DNA of 64,000 nucleotides, taken from assembly GCA_947631275.1 (NCBI GenBank), contig CANRKR010000001.1, positions 40,384 through 104,383 of the forward strand, in the 5' to 3' direction. A model generated the notes under the pieces. The model searched no databases. It was not told where the DNA came from and saw only the letters and a program-made list of their open reading frames with translations. Positions 36,357 to 44,752 of the stretch are shown piece by piece. The first letter of the stretch is position 1. The number at the start of each line of letters is the position of its first letter. Both the position numbers and the translations under genes were made by a program. Origin of the DNA: an uncultured Akkermansia sp. (lineage in GTDB: Bacteria > Verrucomicrobiota > Verrucomicrobiia > Verrucomicrobiales > Akkermansiaceae).

Positions 36357-36483
36357 AGCGCCGCTCATGGTAACAGACTTGTATCCACCTTGCAATCCCT
36401 TTTGTGCGCAACACAGAGCAATCCGCATCAGAAAATGAGATTTGACCTGCAGGAAGCGTTGCGCGATGTGGCGAAAGAAATCG

Positions 36484-37758
36484 TCATCCGCGCAAGGCAC
36501 GCTCCGCTGCAGCGATGGTGGCATCCACATCTGCCTCGCTATGGGCGGTAGAGAGAAAACCCGTCTCGTACGGTGAAGGCGCAATGAATATTCCCTGATC
36601 CAACATACTCAGAAAATAACGCCTGAAAGCGACGAAATCAGCGCTCTGCGCGCTTGCGAGATCCACCACATCCCTCTCCGTGAAATGCAAACAAAACATG
36701 GAGCCGCAGCGTTTGAACGTAAAATGCTTCTTGGCGTCCTTCAGAGCGCGCTGCATGCCATTCTCCAGTCTCGCACCCAGAGATTCCAGCCGTGCCCACG
36801 CATCCGTTGCCACCAAGTCTTTGAGTTGAGCTACACCTGCTGCCATCGCCAGGGGATTGCCACTCAGCGTGCCGGCTTGGTACACTCCCCCCAGCGGAGA
36901 GATGCAATCCATGATGTCCTCTCGTCCACCGAAGGCTCCCACCGGCAAACCTCCACCGATGATTTTACCGAGAGTGGTAAGATCCGGCTCGATGCTATGC
37001 AACTGCTGCGCGCCCCCGGAGGCAAGACGGAACCCGGTCATCACTTCATCAAAAATCAACAGGGCATTGTGGTGCGCAGTCACTTCACGCAGGTATTCCA
37101 AGAAGCCCGGCCGAGGCAAGTAAAACCCCGAATTTCCAGGGTAAGGCTCCACGATGACTCCCGCTATTTCCCTCCCTCGATGACGGAATACCTCACGCAC
37201 GGCTTGTTCATCATTAAAAGGAAGCACGATGGTGAGTTCTGCCAGCTCAGGCGGCACCCCCGCGCTATCCGGCTGCCCATGCGTAAGTGCTCCGCTGCCG
37301 GCTGCAACCAGCAGGCTGTCTCCGTGCCCGTGGTAGCAACCAGCAAATTTTACAATCAACTTGCGTCCTGTAAACCCGCGCGCCAGGCGCACGGCGCTCA
37401 TGGTAGCCTCGGTCCCGCTATTAGTCATACGCACCTTTTTGATGCTCGGCATAAGTTGGCAGATAAGCTCCGCCATTTCCACCTCTACTGGAGTAGGAGT
37501 ACCGAAACTAGTCCCTTTCACTACAGCGGTCTGCACGGCTTGTACCACACATTCCGGCGCATGCCCGAGGATTGCTGGCCCCCATGTGCCTACGTAGTCG
37601 ATATATTCCCTGCCGTCCACATCCCATAAGTGCGCGCCTTTTGCGGAATCCACAAAAAAAGGTGCGCGCCCGAGCCGGTTGAACGCCCGCACCGGCGAGT
37701 TCACCCCACCTGGAATAACCCTACACGCCCGCTCAAAAAGTTCTTCGCTGATCGGCAT
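36484..37758 (-). CDS. hemL: Glutamate-1-semialdehyde 2,1-aminomutase
   Basis: A PLP enzyme making 5-aminolevulinate in the C5 tetrapyrrole pathway. Signature segments are IPGGVNSPVRAF at the N-terminus, NSGTEATMSAVRLARGFTGR, KFAGCYHGHGD, LIFDEVMTGFR and GKIIGGGLPVGAFGG with the PLP lysine. Full length at 424 residues. A strong promoter lies immediately upstream with its -10 box 6 nt from the ATG. The gap to purD is 127 bp and holds no gene. Confidence 0.95.
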   Translation of the reverse strand: MPISEELFERACRVIPGGVNSPVRAFNRLGRAPFFVDSAKGAHLWDVDGREYIDYVGTWGPAILGHAPECVVQAVQTAVVKGTSFGTPTPVEVEMAELICQLMPSIKKVRMTNSGTEATMSAVRLARGFTGRKLIVKFAGCYHGHGDSLLVAAGSGALTHGQPDSAGVPPELAELTIVLPFNDEQAVREVFRHRGREIAGVIVEPYPGNSGFYLPRPGFLEYLREVTAHHNALLIFDEVMTGFRLASGGAQQLHSIEPDLTTLGKIIGGGLPVGAFGGREDIMDCISPLGGVYQAGTLSGNPLAMAAGVAQLKDLVATDAWARLESLGARLENGMQRALKDAKKHFTFKRCGSMFCLHFTERDVVDLASAQSADFVAFRRYFLSMLDQGIFIAPSPYETGFLSTAHSEADVDATIAAAERALRG

Positions 37759-37764
37759 GGCTTA

Positions 37765-37793
37765 AGTATAGAGCAGCCTGCACTTGCAAACAA
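37765..37793 (-). promoter_or_regulatory. hemL promoter, leaderless geometry
   Basis: Minus strand: TTGTTT (37788-37793), a 17-bp spacer and TATACT (37765-37770). Only 6 nt (TAAGCC) lie between the -10 box and the ATG at 37758, so transcription should start on the A of the start codon. Confidence 0.65.
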
Positions 37794-37906
37794 GTGTAAA
37801 TCGACCCCTTGCCTGTCGCCGACTCTCCCGGGCAAATCATCGTAAGAATTCCTCACACGGAGACCTCAATTACGCCGTTCACAAAAGCAAAGCGAGCGTG
37901 TTAACA

Positions 37907-39001
37907 CTAGGCGCCGCCCGCGTTGGCAATGGCGGCATCCTCCAACGGAAGGAAGTTCTTGAAGCGCGCCTTATCGATAGATTTCATGTACGCCTCATGA
38001 GGAGAAACGAGTCCCTGCTGGAGTTTTTGCCAAATAGCATCATCCATGAATTGCATACCCTGAGCTTTACCGGAAACGATGACATCGGAGAGCTTCTGCG
38101 TGGCGCCCTCGCGGATAATGGCAGAGACGGCGGGAGTGGCGAAAAGGATCTCATTCACTGCCACGCGCCCCGGCTTGTCGCAACGCTTCATCAGCAACTG
38201 AGCCACCACACCACGCAGGGAACCGGCAAGCATCGTGCGAGCTTGTGCTTGCTGTTCAGCAGGGAAAACATCGATAATACGATCCACTGTTTTGCGAGCG
38301 TTGTTCGTATGCAGCGTGCCGAAGACGAGCAGACCGGTCTCTGCCGCTGTGAGAGCTAGAGAGATGGTCTCCAGATCGCGCATCTCACCCACAAGCACGA
38401 TATCCGTGTCCTCGCGCAGGGAAGCTCTCAGACCATCCGCGAAGGATGGAGTATTGGTGGGCACCTCGCGCTGAGTGATGAGACTCCTTTTGGAAGGGTG
38501 CACGAATTCGATGGGCTCCTCAATGGTGATGATATGGCGGGAGAAATTAGTATTGATATAGTCAATGAGAGCAGCCAGTGTGGTAGACTTGCCGGAACCA
38601 GTGGGACCGGTGACGAGCACAAGCCCAGAGCGCATTTCGCCGAAGCGCTTGATCTGTTCAGGCACATTCAGCTGCTCGAGGGTAAGAATCTTCGTGGGAA
38701 TGATACGGAAGACACAGCAGTACCCACGCTGTTGTTTCATGTAGTTGCAGCGGAAGCGAGAACTCTCATCCATCTCATAAGCGAAATCGGCATCACCTCC
38801 CTCAGTGAAGGCTTTCCAGAGCTTTTCCGGACAAATGGGTTCCATCAGTTCGACCATGTCCTCGTGCGTGAGGGTGTGCTCATCAACGGGAGTGATATCG
38901 CCATGCACGCGCAGCTTGGGCGGCTGTCCTTCCGAAAGGTGGAGATCAGACCCACCGAGCTCAACGAGTTTTTTGAAGTATGTGTGGATTTTTGGTTCCA
39001 T
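37907..39001 (-). CDS. pilT: PilT twitching/retraction ATPase
   Basis: Depolymerises type IV pili at the inner membrane. It has the PilT N-domain (GGSDLHLSEGQPPKLRVHGDI), GPTGSGKSTTLAAL Walker A (~130), ITIEEPIEFVH, the ASLREDTDIVLVGEMRDLETI Walker B region and the GTLHTNNARKTVDRIIDVFP His box. The family C-terminal AIRE-like motif appears as AIIREG. Length (364) is standard. It lies 30 bp downstream of a second, longer PilT gene. Confidence 0.93.
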   Translation of the reverse strand: MEPKIHTYFKKLVELGGSDLHLSEGQPPKLRVHGDITPVDEHTLTHEDMVELMEPICPEKLWKAFTEGGDADFAYEMDESSRFRCNYMKQQRGYCCVFRIIPTKILTLEQLNVPEQIKRFGEMRSGLVLVTGPTGSGKSTTLAALIDYINTNFSRHIITIEEPIEFVHPSKRSLITQREVPTNTPSFADGLRASLREDTDIVLVGEMRDLETISLALTAAETGLLVFGTLHTNNARKTVDRIIDVFPAEQQAQARTMLAGSLRGVVAQLLMKRCDKPGRVAVNEILFATPAVSAIIREGATQKLSDVIVSGKAQGMQFMDDAIWQKLQQGLVSPHEAYMKSIDKARFKNFLPLEDAAIANAGGA

Positions 39002-39031
39002 GGTATCAGGAAAGTTTCAGGGTGTGCACAA

Positions 39032-40474
39032 TTATCGGGCAGTGGAATCAGCTGCGGCAGGAGCGGCAGCTTCAGCGGAGGATTTCTCCGGATGGGCCTT
39101 GAGGAAATTTTCCATACTGCTGAGATCGGCAGCGCGGGTGATGCATTCTTCGGCACTAATGATGCCATCCAAATAAAGTCCCTGCAACGCATCATCCATC
39201 AAGCGCATGCCCTGCGCCTTGCCGGTTTGGATGATACCAGGAATCATGAAGGTTTTGCCCTCGCGGATGCAGTTAGCCACAGCAGAGGTATTCACCAGCA
39301 TCTCAAGTGCCATCACACGTCCGGTTCCGTCCTTTCTAGGGACAAGCTGCTGGGAGAGTACTCCACGCAAGGATTCCGAGACCATCACGCGGATATGTTC
39401 GCGCTCCTCCACTGGGAAAGCATCCAAAATACGATCAATCGTACGAGCGGCAGATCCTGTGTGCAGCGTGCCGAGTACTAAGTGACCAGTCTCCGCCGCC
39501 GTAAGCGCCAGAGAAATGGTTTCGAGACTGCGCATTTCTCCTACCATGATTACATCCGGGTCCTCACGCAGGGCAGCGCGCAAAGCACGTCCAAAGGATT
39601 CCGTGTGGCGTCCCACCTCGCGTTGATTCACCTGGCAACCGGCAGGCACAAAAACAGACTCAATGGGATCTTCCAGAGTGATGATGTGATCACGGCGATC
39701 TTCATTGATAAATTGAATGATACTCGCCAGCGTGGTGGACTTGCCGGAGCCAGCAGCCCCCGTCACGAGAATCAACCCGTTGGTGAAGCGAGTGAGAGGT
39801 TTCACATATTCCTCCGGGAGATTGATCTCTTTCATGGTGCGGATGCGGCTGTTGATTATGCGAAACGCAAGGTCGTAGCCCAAACGCTGCTGCACGACAG
39901 AGGTACGATAGCGACCGCTGGCATTGGCATACGCAAAGTCCAAATCGCCGAGCTCCTTAAGGCGGCCCCTTTCTTTTTCATCCAGAAAACTATCGACGAG
40001 TGCCCAGGTATCCTCCTGGGTGAGGATAGGTGCACCTTCCCACATAGGTTGCAACGTGCCGAAACGCCGCCACGTTGGCGCACAGGCCGTAGGAAGGTGA
40101 ATATCCGAACAATCGCAATCAATCCCCTGCTGCAGAAAAGCATCTACATGAAGCCACACGAGTACCATGAGCGGGCCGGCATCCTGCTTGTAAATATAGG
40201 CGTGGTATTTGCCGACGGAACAGGAAGAAACAAAATCGACTGCACCTTTCTCTTCCAAAGTTTGACGTTGTTGTTCCGTAGTGCAGCTTGCCACGAGTTT
40301 CTGCATATTCTCCGCGCTCAGGACGGGCGCATCGGATTGAATGGGTGCATAAGCAGCAGCCTTCATCCAGTAAGGCTGCATGCCAACGCCTAAATAGAGA
40401 GCGGGGCTGAACACACTCTTGCTCAGCTCCAGATAACGCTCGACGTTGTCAAAGATGGGAGGGGTATCGCTCAT
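39032..40474 (-). CDS. PilT/PilU-like ATPase with duplicated N-terminal domain
   Basis: The C-terminal ~330 residues are a normal PilT core: GAAGSGKSTTLASI Walker A (~238), ITLEDPIESVFVP, ALREDPDVIMVGEMRSLETI and LGTLHTGSAARTIDRILDAFP. The normal N-domain (CDCSDIHLPTACAPTWRRFG ... DLDFAYANASGRYR) is preceded by ~110 residues that follow the same plan: GVGMQPYWMKAAAYAPIQSD, then AVDFVSSCSVGKYHAYI. This looks like a second, diverged N-domain. An Ala-rich tail ends the protein. A possible AAGGAAAG ribosome-binding site precedes the ATG. Probably a PilU-like retraction partner of the next gene. Confidence 0.88.
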   Translation of the reverse strand: MSDTPPIFDNVERYLELSKSVFSPALYLGVGMQPYWMKAAAYAPIQSDAPVLSAENMQKLVASCTTEQQRQTLEEKGAVDFVSSCSVGKYHAYIYKQDAGPLMVLVWLHVDAFLQQGIDCDCSDIHLPTACAPTWRRFGTLQPMWEGAPILTQEDTWALVDSFLDEKERGRLKELGDLDFAYANASGRYRTSVVQQRLGYDLAFRIINSRIRTMKEINLPEEYVKPLTRFTNGLILVTGAAGSGKSTTLASIIQFINEDRRDHIITLEDPIESVFVPAGCQVNQREVGRHTESFGRALRAALREDPDVIMVGEMRSLETISLALTAAETGHLVLGTLHTGSAARTIDRILDAFPVEEREHIRVMVSESLRGVLSQQLVPRKDGTGRVMALEMLVNTSAVANCIREGKTFMIPGIIQTGKAQGMRLMDDALQGLYLDGIISAEECITRAADLSSMENFLKAHPEKSSAEAAAPAAADSTAR

Positions 40475-40530
40475 ATTCAGTCTTTCCTTTTAGCATATCC
40501 AAAGTTGGATTTCCAGATAAAATTGATGCG

Positions 40531-41412
40531 TCAGCCAGCGCTGATTTGCCGACAAGCTTTCACCGTGTTGGACATAAGCATCGCAATTGTCATGGGCCCT
40601 ACGCCACCCGGCACGGGGGTGATAGCGGAGCAAAGCGGCTGCACTGCCGAGAAGTCCACGTCCCCCACAAGCCGGTAACCGCGTGGAGCAGTGGCATCTT
40701 CCACGCGGTTAATGCCCACATCAATGACGACAGCCCCGGGTTTGATAAAGTCTGCCCTCACAAGTTCCGGCTTTCCGACGGCTGCCACGAGAATATCCGC
40801 ACTGCGGCACACCTCTGCGAGATCTCTTGTGCGGGAGTGAGCGATCGTGACGGTGGCGTTAGCCGCTTTGCCTACCAACAGGGAAGCCATCGGCTTACCT
40901 ACAATCATGCTGCGACCCAGTACCACAGCGTGTTTGCCCGCAGTAGGGATACCGTAGTTCTTGATCAGCTCCATGCAGCCCAGCGGCGTGCACGGAACAA
41001 AGCCGGATGGATCTTCCAGCACAAGTTTGGCCACATTCACCGGGTGAAAACCATCCACATCTTTACGAGGATCGATGTGACGGATGACTTCCGCCTCATC
41101 AATGTGCGGCGGAGGGGGGCTCTGCACAAGGATACCGTGAATGCGAGGATCCTCATTGAGTTTCCGAATCAGCTCCAGCAGTTCTGCCTGTGTAGTCTCG
41201 GTCGGGAGAGCCCATTTTTGGGAGTAGATGCCCAGCTGCTCGCAGGCCTTCACTTTTGAATTTACGTACACGCGAGAAGCCGGATCATCTCCCACGAGCA
41301 CGACGGCTAACCCTGGCGTATGACCGGTTTGGATAAGCTGTGCAATGGGAGCAAGAAGGGCGTTGCGAACAAGTTCCGCTGTTTTTTTCCCATCCAGAAT
41401 AGTGGTGATCAT
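40531..41412 (-). CDS. folD: Bifunctional methylene-THF dehydrogenase/cyclohydrolase
   Basis: Interconverts methylene-, methenyl- and formyl-tetrahydrofolate. It shows [27 protein letters not shown] (with the catalytic K of the YxxxK region), [26 protein letters not shown] and the NADP-binding [17 protein letters not shown], ending with [15 protein letters not shown]. Length (293) is typical. It lies between the acyltransferase (45 bp upstream) and pilT copy 2. Its one-carbon products feed the thyA/folA step and purine synthesis. Confidence 0.95.
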   Translation of the reverse strand: MITTILDGKKTAELVRNALLAPIAQLIQTGHTPGLAVVLVGDDPASRVYVNSKVKACEQLGIYSQKWALPTETTQAELLELIRKLNEDPRIHGILVQSPPPPHIDEAEVIRHIDPRKDVDGFHPVNVAKLVLEDPSGFVPCTPLGCMELIKNYGIPTAGKHAVVLGRSMIVGKPMASLLVGKAANATVTIAHSRTRDLAEVCRSADILVAAVGKPELVRADFIKPGAVVIDVGINRVEDATAPRGYRLVGDVDFSAVQPLCSAITPVPGGVGPMTIAMLMSNTVKACRQISAG

Positions 41413-41457
41413 TGCGATGTTTTTTGTTTGAATTGGGTAAAGGAAAAATGGAGAAGT

Positions 41458-42093
41458 TCAATCACCGCCAAGAGCCTGTTCCAATCGGGAACAGTAAGAA
41501 GCGAGATCCTCTTCAGTGATGTCTTTCGGCACCGAGATTTGTGGGCATATTTCCATTTCCACTCGGGAAAAAGGAAGAGGAATGTGGAAGCGATCCCATG
41601 TGCGTGTGCGCAGACATGCGCCGAATTTGAACCGCAGTGGGGTGATGGAAAGACCACTTGTCGAAGCAAGTTTAATGACGCCCGGGCGGCACTTGTAGCA
41701 CGGTCCCTTCGGCCCGTCCGGGGTAATGCACATGCTCATCCCTTCGCGCAGTTCGCGCAACATATCGAAGAAGCCGATTGCTCCGCGGCGATGGGCAGAG
41801 CCTCGCACGGTGCGCATGCCGTAGCTTTTCGCCACCGTAGACAACATGGTGCCATCTTTGCTAGCACTGGTGAGCATACTCATGCAAATTTTTCCTCGAA
41901 TCACATAGCGGTAAAAATAACAGGGCACAAAAATAGTATTGTGCCAAAGGGCAACGATGCTTTGCGTACTGCGCAACCTTTCAGCGTCCCCTCGCACTCG
42001 TTTGCGCAACGTGAAACACACGAGCGTAATGAACAGCCACAAAACATATCCGAGCGGCTGCGACCACCACACCTGCCGAACTTCATTACTCAT
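41458..42093 (-). CDS. DUF374-type lysophospholipid/Kdo acyltransferase-like protein
   Basis: The ALWHN segment is the DUF374 variant of the acyltransferase H-x4-D region. ITPDGPKGPCYKCRPGVIKLAS is the diagnostic block, shared with LPS acyltransferases of the LpxL-related superfamily. One N-terminal membrane helix (GYVLWLFITLVCFTL) anchors it. The start is set at ATG 42093, 49 bp after the secretin stop; the longer frame overlaps the secretin gene. Possible role: acylation of a lipid A or lipid precursor. Substrate is not assignable. Confidence 0.82.
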   Translation of the reverse strand: MSNEVRQVWWSQPLGYVLWLFITLVCFTLRKRVRGDAERLRSTQSIVALWHNTIFVPCYFYRYVIRGKICMSMLTSASKDGTMLSTVAKSYGMRTVRGSAHRRGAIGFFDMLRELREGMSMCITPDGPKGPCYKCRPGVIKLASTSGLSITPLRFKFGACLRTRTWDRFHIPLPFSRVEMEICPQISVPKDITEEDLASYCSRLEQALGGD

Positions 42094-42142
42094 CGTGCTG
42101 TTGTAGGAGGGGATTGTCCAACGCTTACGGAGGTTAGGTAAA

Positions 42143-44674
42143 TCAGAGAGAAGAATCCTCCGTATCGAGGGGGGATGGAGAAGTTTTGGAAGCGCCAGTG
42201 GGGGTGACGACATTCACCTTCGCAAAGATCAGCAATACGCGTTGTTTTTTCTTTGAACCGGAGGAGCGGAAGAGACGCCCTACAAGCGGGAGATCTCCAA
42301 GCATCGGCACTTTGTCCTCGTAGCTCACCACCTTTGCTTCCTTCATGCCCCCCATCACAAGCACACTTCCATCCCTTACCACAAGCGCGGTATTAGTCAG
42401 ATAACGTTTGAAAATAGGCTGCAAAATATGGTTGGGAGTCAGCTCAATATGCCGAAGCTCATTACCTGTGTAAAGTCCTGCACTAATTGGAGACCCCCAA
42501 TCCACAAAACCTTCAAAGTCATTAACAAAAGTTGTAATAGCCAAGCGAACGTGCTTGCCGTCCGGCAGCACTTCAGCGCGATGTACCTGCATAATGGAGC
42601 CGACACCGCCGACATTGTCTTCCTCCATGCCATAGCGCACAAAATCAGTAGGCATAGCAGGAGCGGCTATGGCAAGACCTCCTGTCCTGTTCGTGTGCCA
42701 CCATCCCGTCAAGCGTCCCTCATCGTCCACATCATCTTCGTCCTCGTAGGAATCACTGGAGGAGATTTGAGGGGGGTCGTAATTAGAGGGGTAATAGAAT
42801 TCCTTGACATTGACAATGGAGGACTGTTCTTCGCGCCCCGGGAAAAAAACAAGTTTAGGGGTGCTGAGAGTGTCCACAGCTCCCTTCTGGGAGAGACCTC
42901 GCATGATCATGGTTACATCTGCTGTGGACCAAATGCCGCGAAAACCGAAAAGTGCGGGGGACATATCTTCTGTGTGGCTCTTTTGGTAGCCCGCCACGGA
43001 ACCACGAGCCAGCAAGTGCTCAATATCCGCCTTGCCTGCCACATTACGCACGGAGCGAAGGCCCTCAGTTACAGAGGGGCTATTATTACCACCAGCAGAA
43101 GTGATCAGTGGCATACCAGTGGCTGTGCTGGCAGCTTTTGCCGTGCCTCCACCAGTGAAAAGTTTGTCCCCGGCGCCAATGTTAAGAAGCCATTCGAATC
43201 CCAAATCTTCTAGATCTTCTTGCGAGGTCTCCATCACGATAACGCTCATGACGATGACATCTTCTTTCAAGGTACCAGCATCAGAGATGCTTTGTTCAAG
43301 CTCAGCAACATTGCCCAATGTGTTGCGTATAGAGAGGCGACGGGAACGCGGATCGTAGTGGGCACTGGCTCCCTTGGGAAAGGAGATGCCCATACGTTTA
43401 AGCGCGGCAACAGGATCTACGCGACGAACTTTCAGACGACCAGTGGCGAAAGCATCTTCCTCCTCGTCGCCCTCATTCTCTCCGGATCCCTCATTGTCGA
43501 AAAGGTGCGGCGGCACAGTGTACACGCGATCCACAAGACGACCAAAATCCTTGCCGGAATAGGTGAGCTCCGCACCGATAGGAACATAGTAGACAGCGAG
43601 GCCAAAGCGCTCGGCAACCTCGCTGAGCAGCTCTTTGAGAGAAAGGTCAGTGTAGCTAAAAGTGATGCGCTGTTGCATAAGCTCCTTATAACCGGGCGTG
43701 TCTTCTGACCCGAAGGAGCCAACGATATTAAGCTTCCGTTGGGACGGAGCATTCCGATCTTGTTCACGTCGCAGAAAGCCCTGTAGAATTTCGATTATCT
43801 CAGTGATAGAAGCATTCTCCACACTAACATTCGGTATGCGAATGTTTTCAAACTGCTCAGCGGTAATAAGCTCCTGCTCTTTGGCAGCAGACTGAGTTAC
43901 AGAATCGGCTGGCGCAGCAGCGGTAACAATGGGCAAATCAGGGAGTTTTTCATCAGAAGCATATTGCGCCTGGTCCCAAGTGGCATCCACTTCCGAAAGC
44001 ATTTTAGCGCGATTGGCGTCATAAGCAACTCCGGAGTAGCGCAGTTTTTTGTTGCGCACCTGCTCCAAACCGCGTGCAGCCGCTTCATTGTACCGATCAA
44101 TAAGCAGCACAGCGTGGAAATTTTCCTCCGCAGCGTCGTAATTAGCAAGATCCAGCTGGCCAAAAGCAAGAGAAAGCAACCGATTGACCTCCTCTACGTC
44201 CCCCACGTGCCGCGGGGTAAGCGCCGGGTTCGTTCGGACGGGATCCTCGGTATATGCCAGCTCTGTTTTAGCTCGTTTGCTCTGCGGCGCCAGCTCAATA
44301 GCTTCTTTGAGAAACTCCAGTGCCTCCTCCACGCGCCCTACACTGCGATAATCGATAGCGCGCGCAACGAGAGCATCCGACAAACTTTCACGAATAAAGC
44401 GATCCAGCTTAGCAGTCCCGCTTCCCTTTGGCAATACAGAGAGAGCGTTGCGGTAGTGTTCTACAGCTTCCGTATAGCGTTTATCCGAGTAAGCATTACG
44501 CGCTTGTTGGAGCTGCTGCATGGCATCCATAGTAGCCATGCGGCGATGGGCTGCTTCCTGGGAGGGCACGGGCGTATCAAGCGACTGCGCGAGACTCGGC
44601 GAGAGCAGGAATACCCCCAAACCGACTGCCCAAACCAGTGCGCTCGGCGCGCGTGTCAAAAAAAGCTTGCCCAT
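42143..44674 (-). CDS. TPR-containing secretin (GspD/PilQ family)
   Basis: Forms the outer-membrane gate for pili or secreted proteins. After the signal peptide (SALVWAVGLGVFLLSPSLAQ), residues ~50-220 hold TPR-like helices (AYSDKRYTEAVEHYRNALSVLP; RVEEALEFLKEAIELAP). N-domains then follow (NASITEIIEILQGF; ITFSYTDLSLKELLSEVAERF). The secretin core has VSVIVMETSQEDLEDLGFEWL, TADVTMIMRGLSQKGAVDTLSTPKL and the terminal VMGGMKEAKVVSYEDKVPMLGDLPLVGRLFR. The layout recalls the TPR secretins of verrucomicrobial pilus loci. Start 44674 fits the promoter; 44689 and 44716 are alternatives. The IS ends about 80 bp upstream. Confidence 0.9.
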   Translation of the reverse strand: MGKLFLTRAPSALVWAVGLGVFLLSPSLAQSLDTPVPSQEAAHRRMATMDAMQQLQQARNAYSDKRYTEAVEHYRNALSVLPKGSGTAKLDRFIRESLSDALVARAIDYRSVGRVEEALEFLKEAIELAPQSKRAKTELAYTEDPVRTNPALTPRHVGDVEEVNRLLSLAFGQLDLANYDAAEENFHAVLLIDRYNEAAARGLEQVRNKKLRYSGVAYDANRAKMLSEVDATWDQAQYASDEKLPDLPIVTAAAPADSVTQSAAKEQELITAEQFENIRIPNVSVENASITEIIEILQGFLRREQDRNAPSQRKLNIVGSFGSEDTPGYKELMQQRITFSYTDLSLKELLSEVAERFGLAVYYVPIGAELTYSGKDFGRLVDRVYTVPPHLFDNEGSGENEGDEEEDAFATGRLKVRRVDPVAALKRMGISFPKGASAHYDPRSRRLSIRNTLGNVAELEQSISDAGTLKEDVIVMSVIVMETSQEDLEDLGFEWLLNIGAGDKLFTGGGTAKAASTATGMPLITSAGGNNSPSVTEGLRSVRNVAGKADIEHLLARGSVAGYQKSHTEDMSPALFGFRGIWSTADVTMIMRGLSQKGAVDTLSTPKLVFFPGREEQSSIVNVKEFYYPSNYDPPQISSSDSYEDEDDVDDEGRLTGWWHTNRTGGLAIAAPAMPTDFVRYGMEEDNVGGVGSIMQVHRAEVLPDGKHVRLAITTFVNDFEGFVDWGSPISAGLYTGNELRHIELTPNHILQPIFKRYLTNTALVVRDGSVLVMGGMKEAKVVSYEDKVPMLGDLPLVGRLFRSSGSKKKQRVLLIFAKVNVVTPTGASKTSPSPLDTEDSSL

Positions 44675-44687
44675 ACCAAGTGGGCAC

Positions 44688-44716
44688 ATTCTATCAGATG
44701 CTATTCGCAAAGTCAC
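44688..44716 (-). promoter_or_regulatory. Probable secretin promoter next to the IS
   Basis: Minus strand: weak GTGACT (44711-44716), a 17-bp spacer and TAGAAT (44688-44693), 13 nt before the ATG at 44674. Everything between it and the IS end at ~44753 is only ~36 bp, so upstream control elements, if any, were displaced by the insertion. Confidence 0.4.
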
Positions 44717-44752
44717 TCACAAAGTAACTCGAAAAGGAAAAAAGATTGGCAG

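Noticed and set aside
36357-36483. In-frame upstream extension of purD overlapping hemL
   Set aside because: The family-conserved N-terminus begins at 36356; the extension has no conserved motif and its start lies within hemL.
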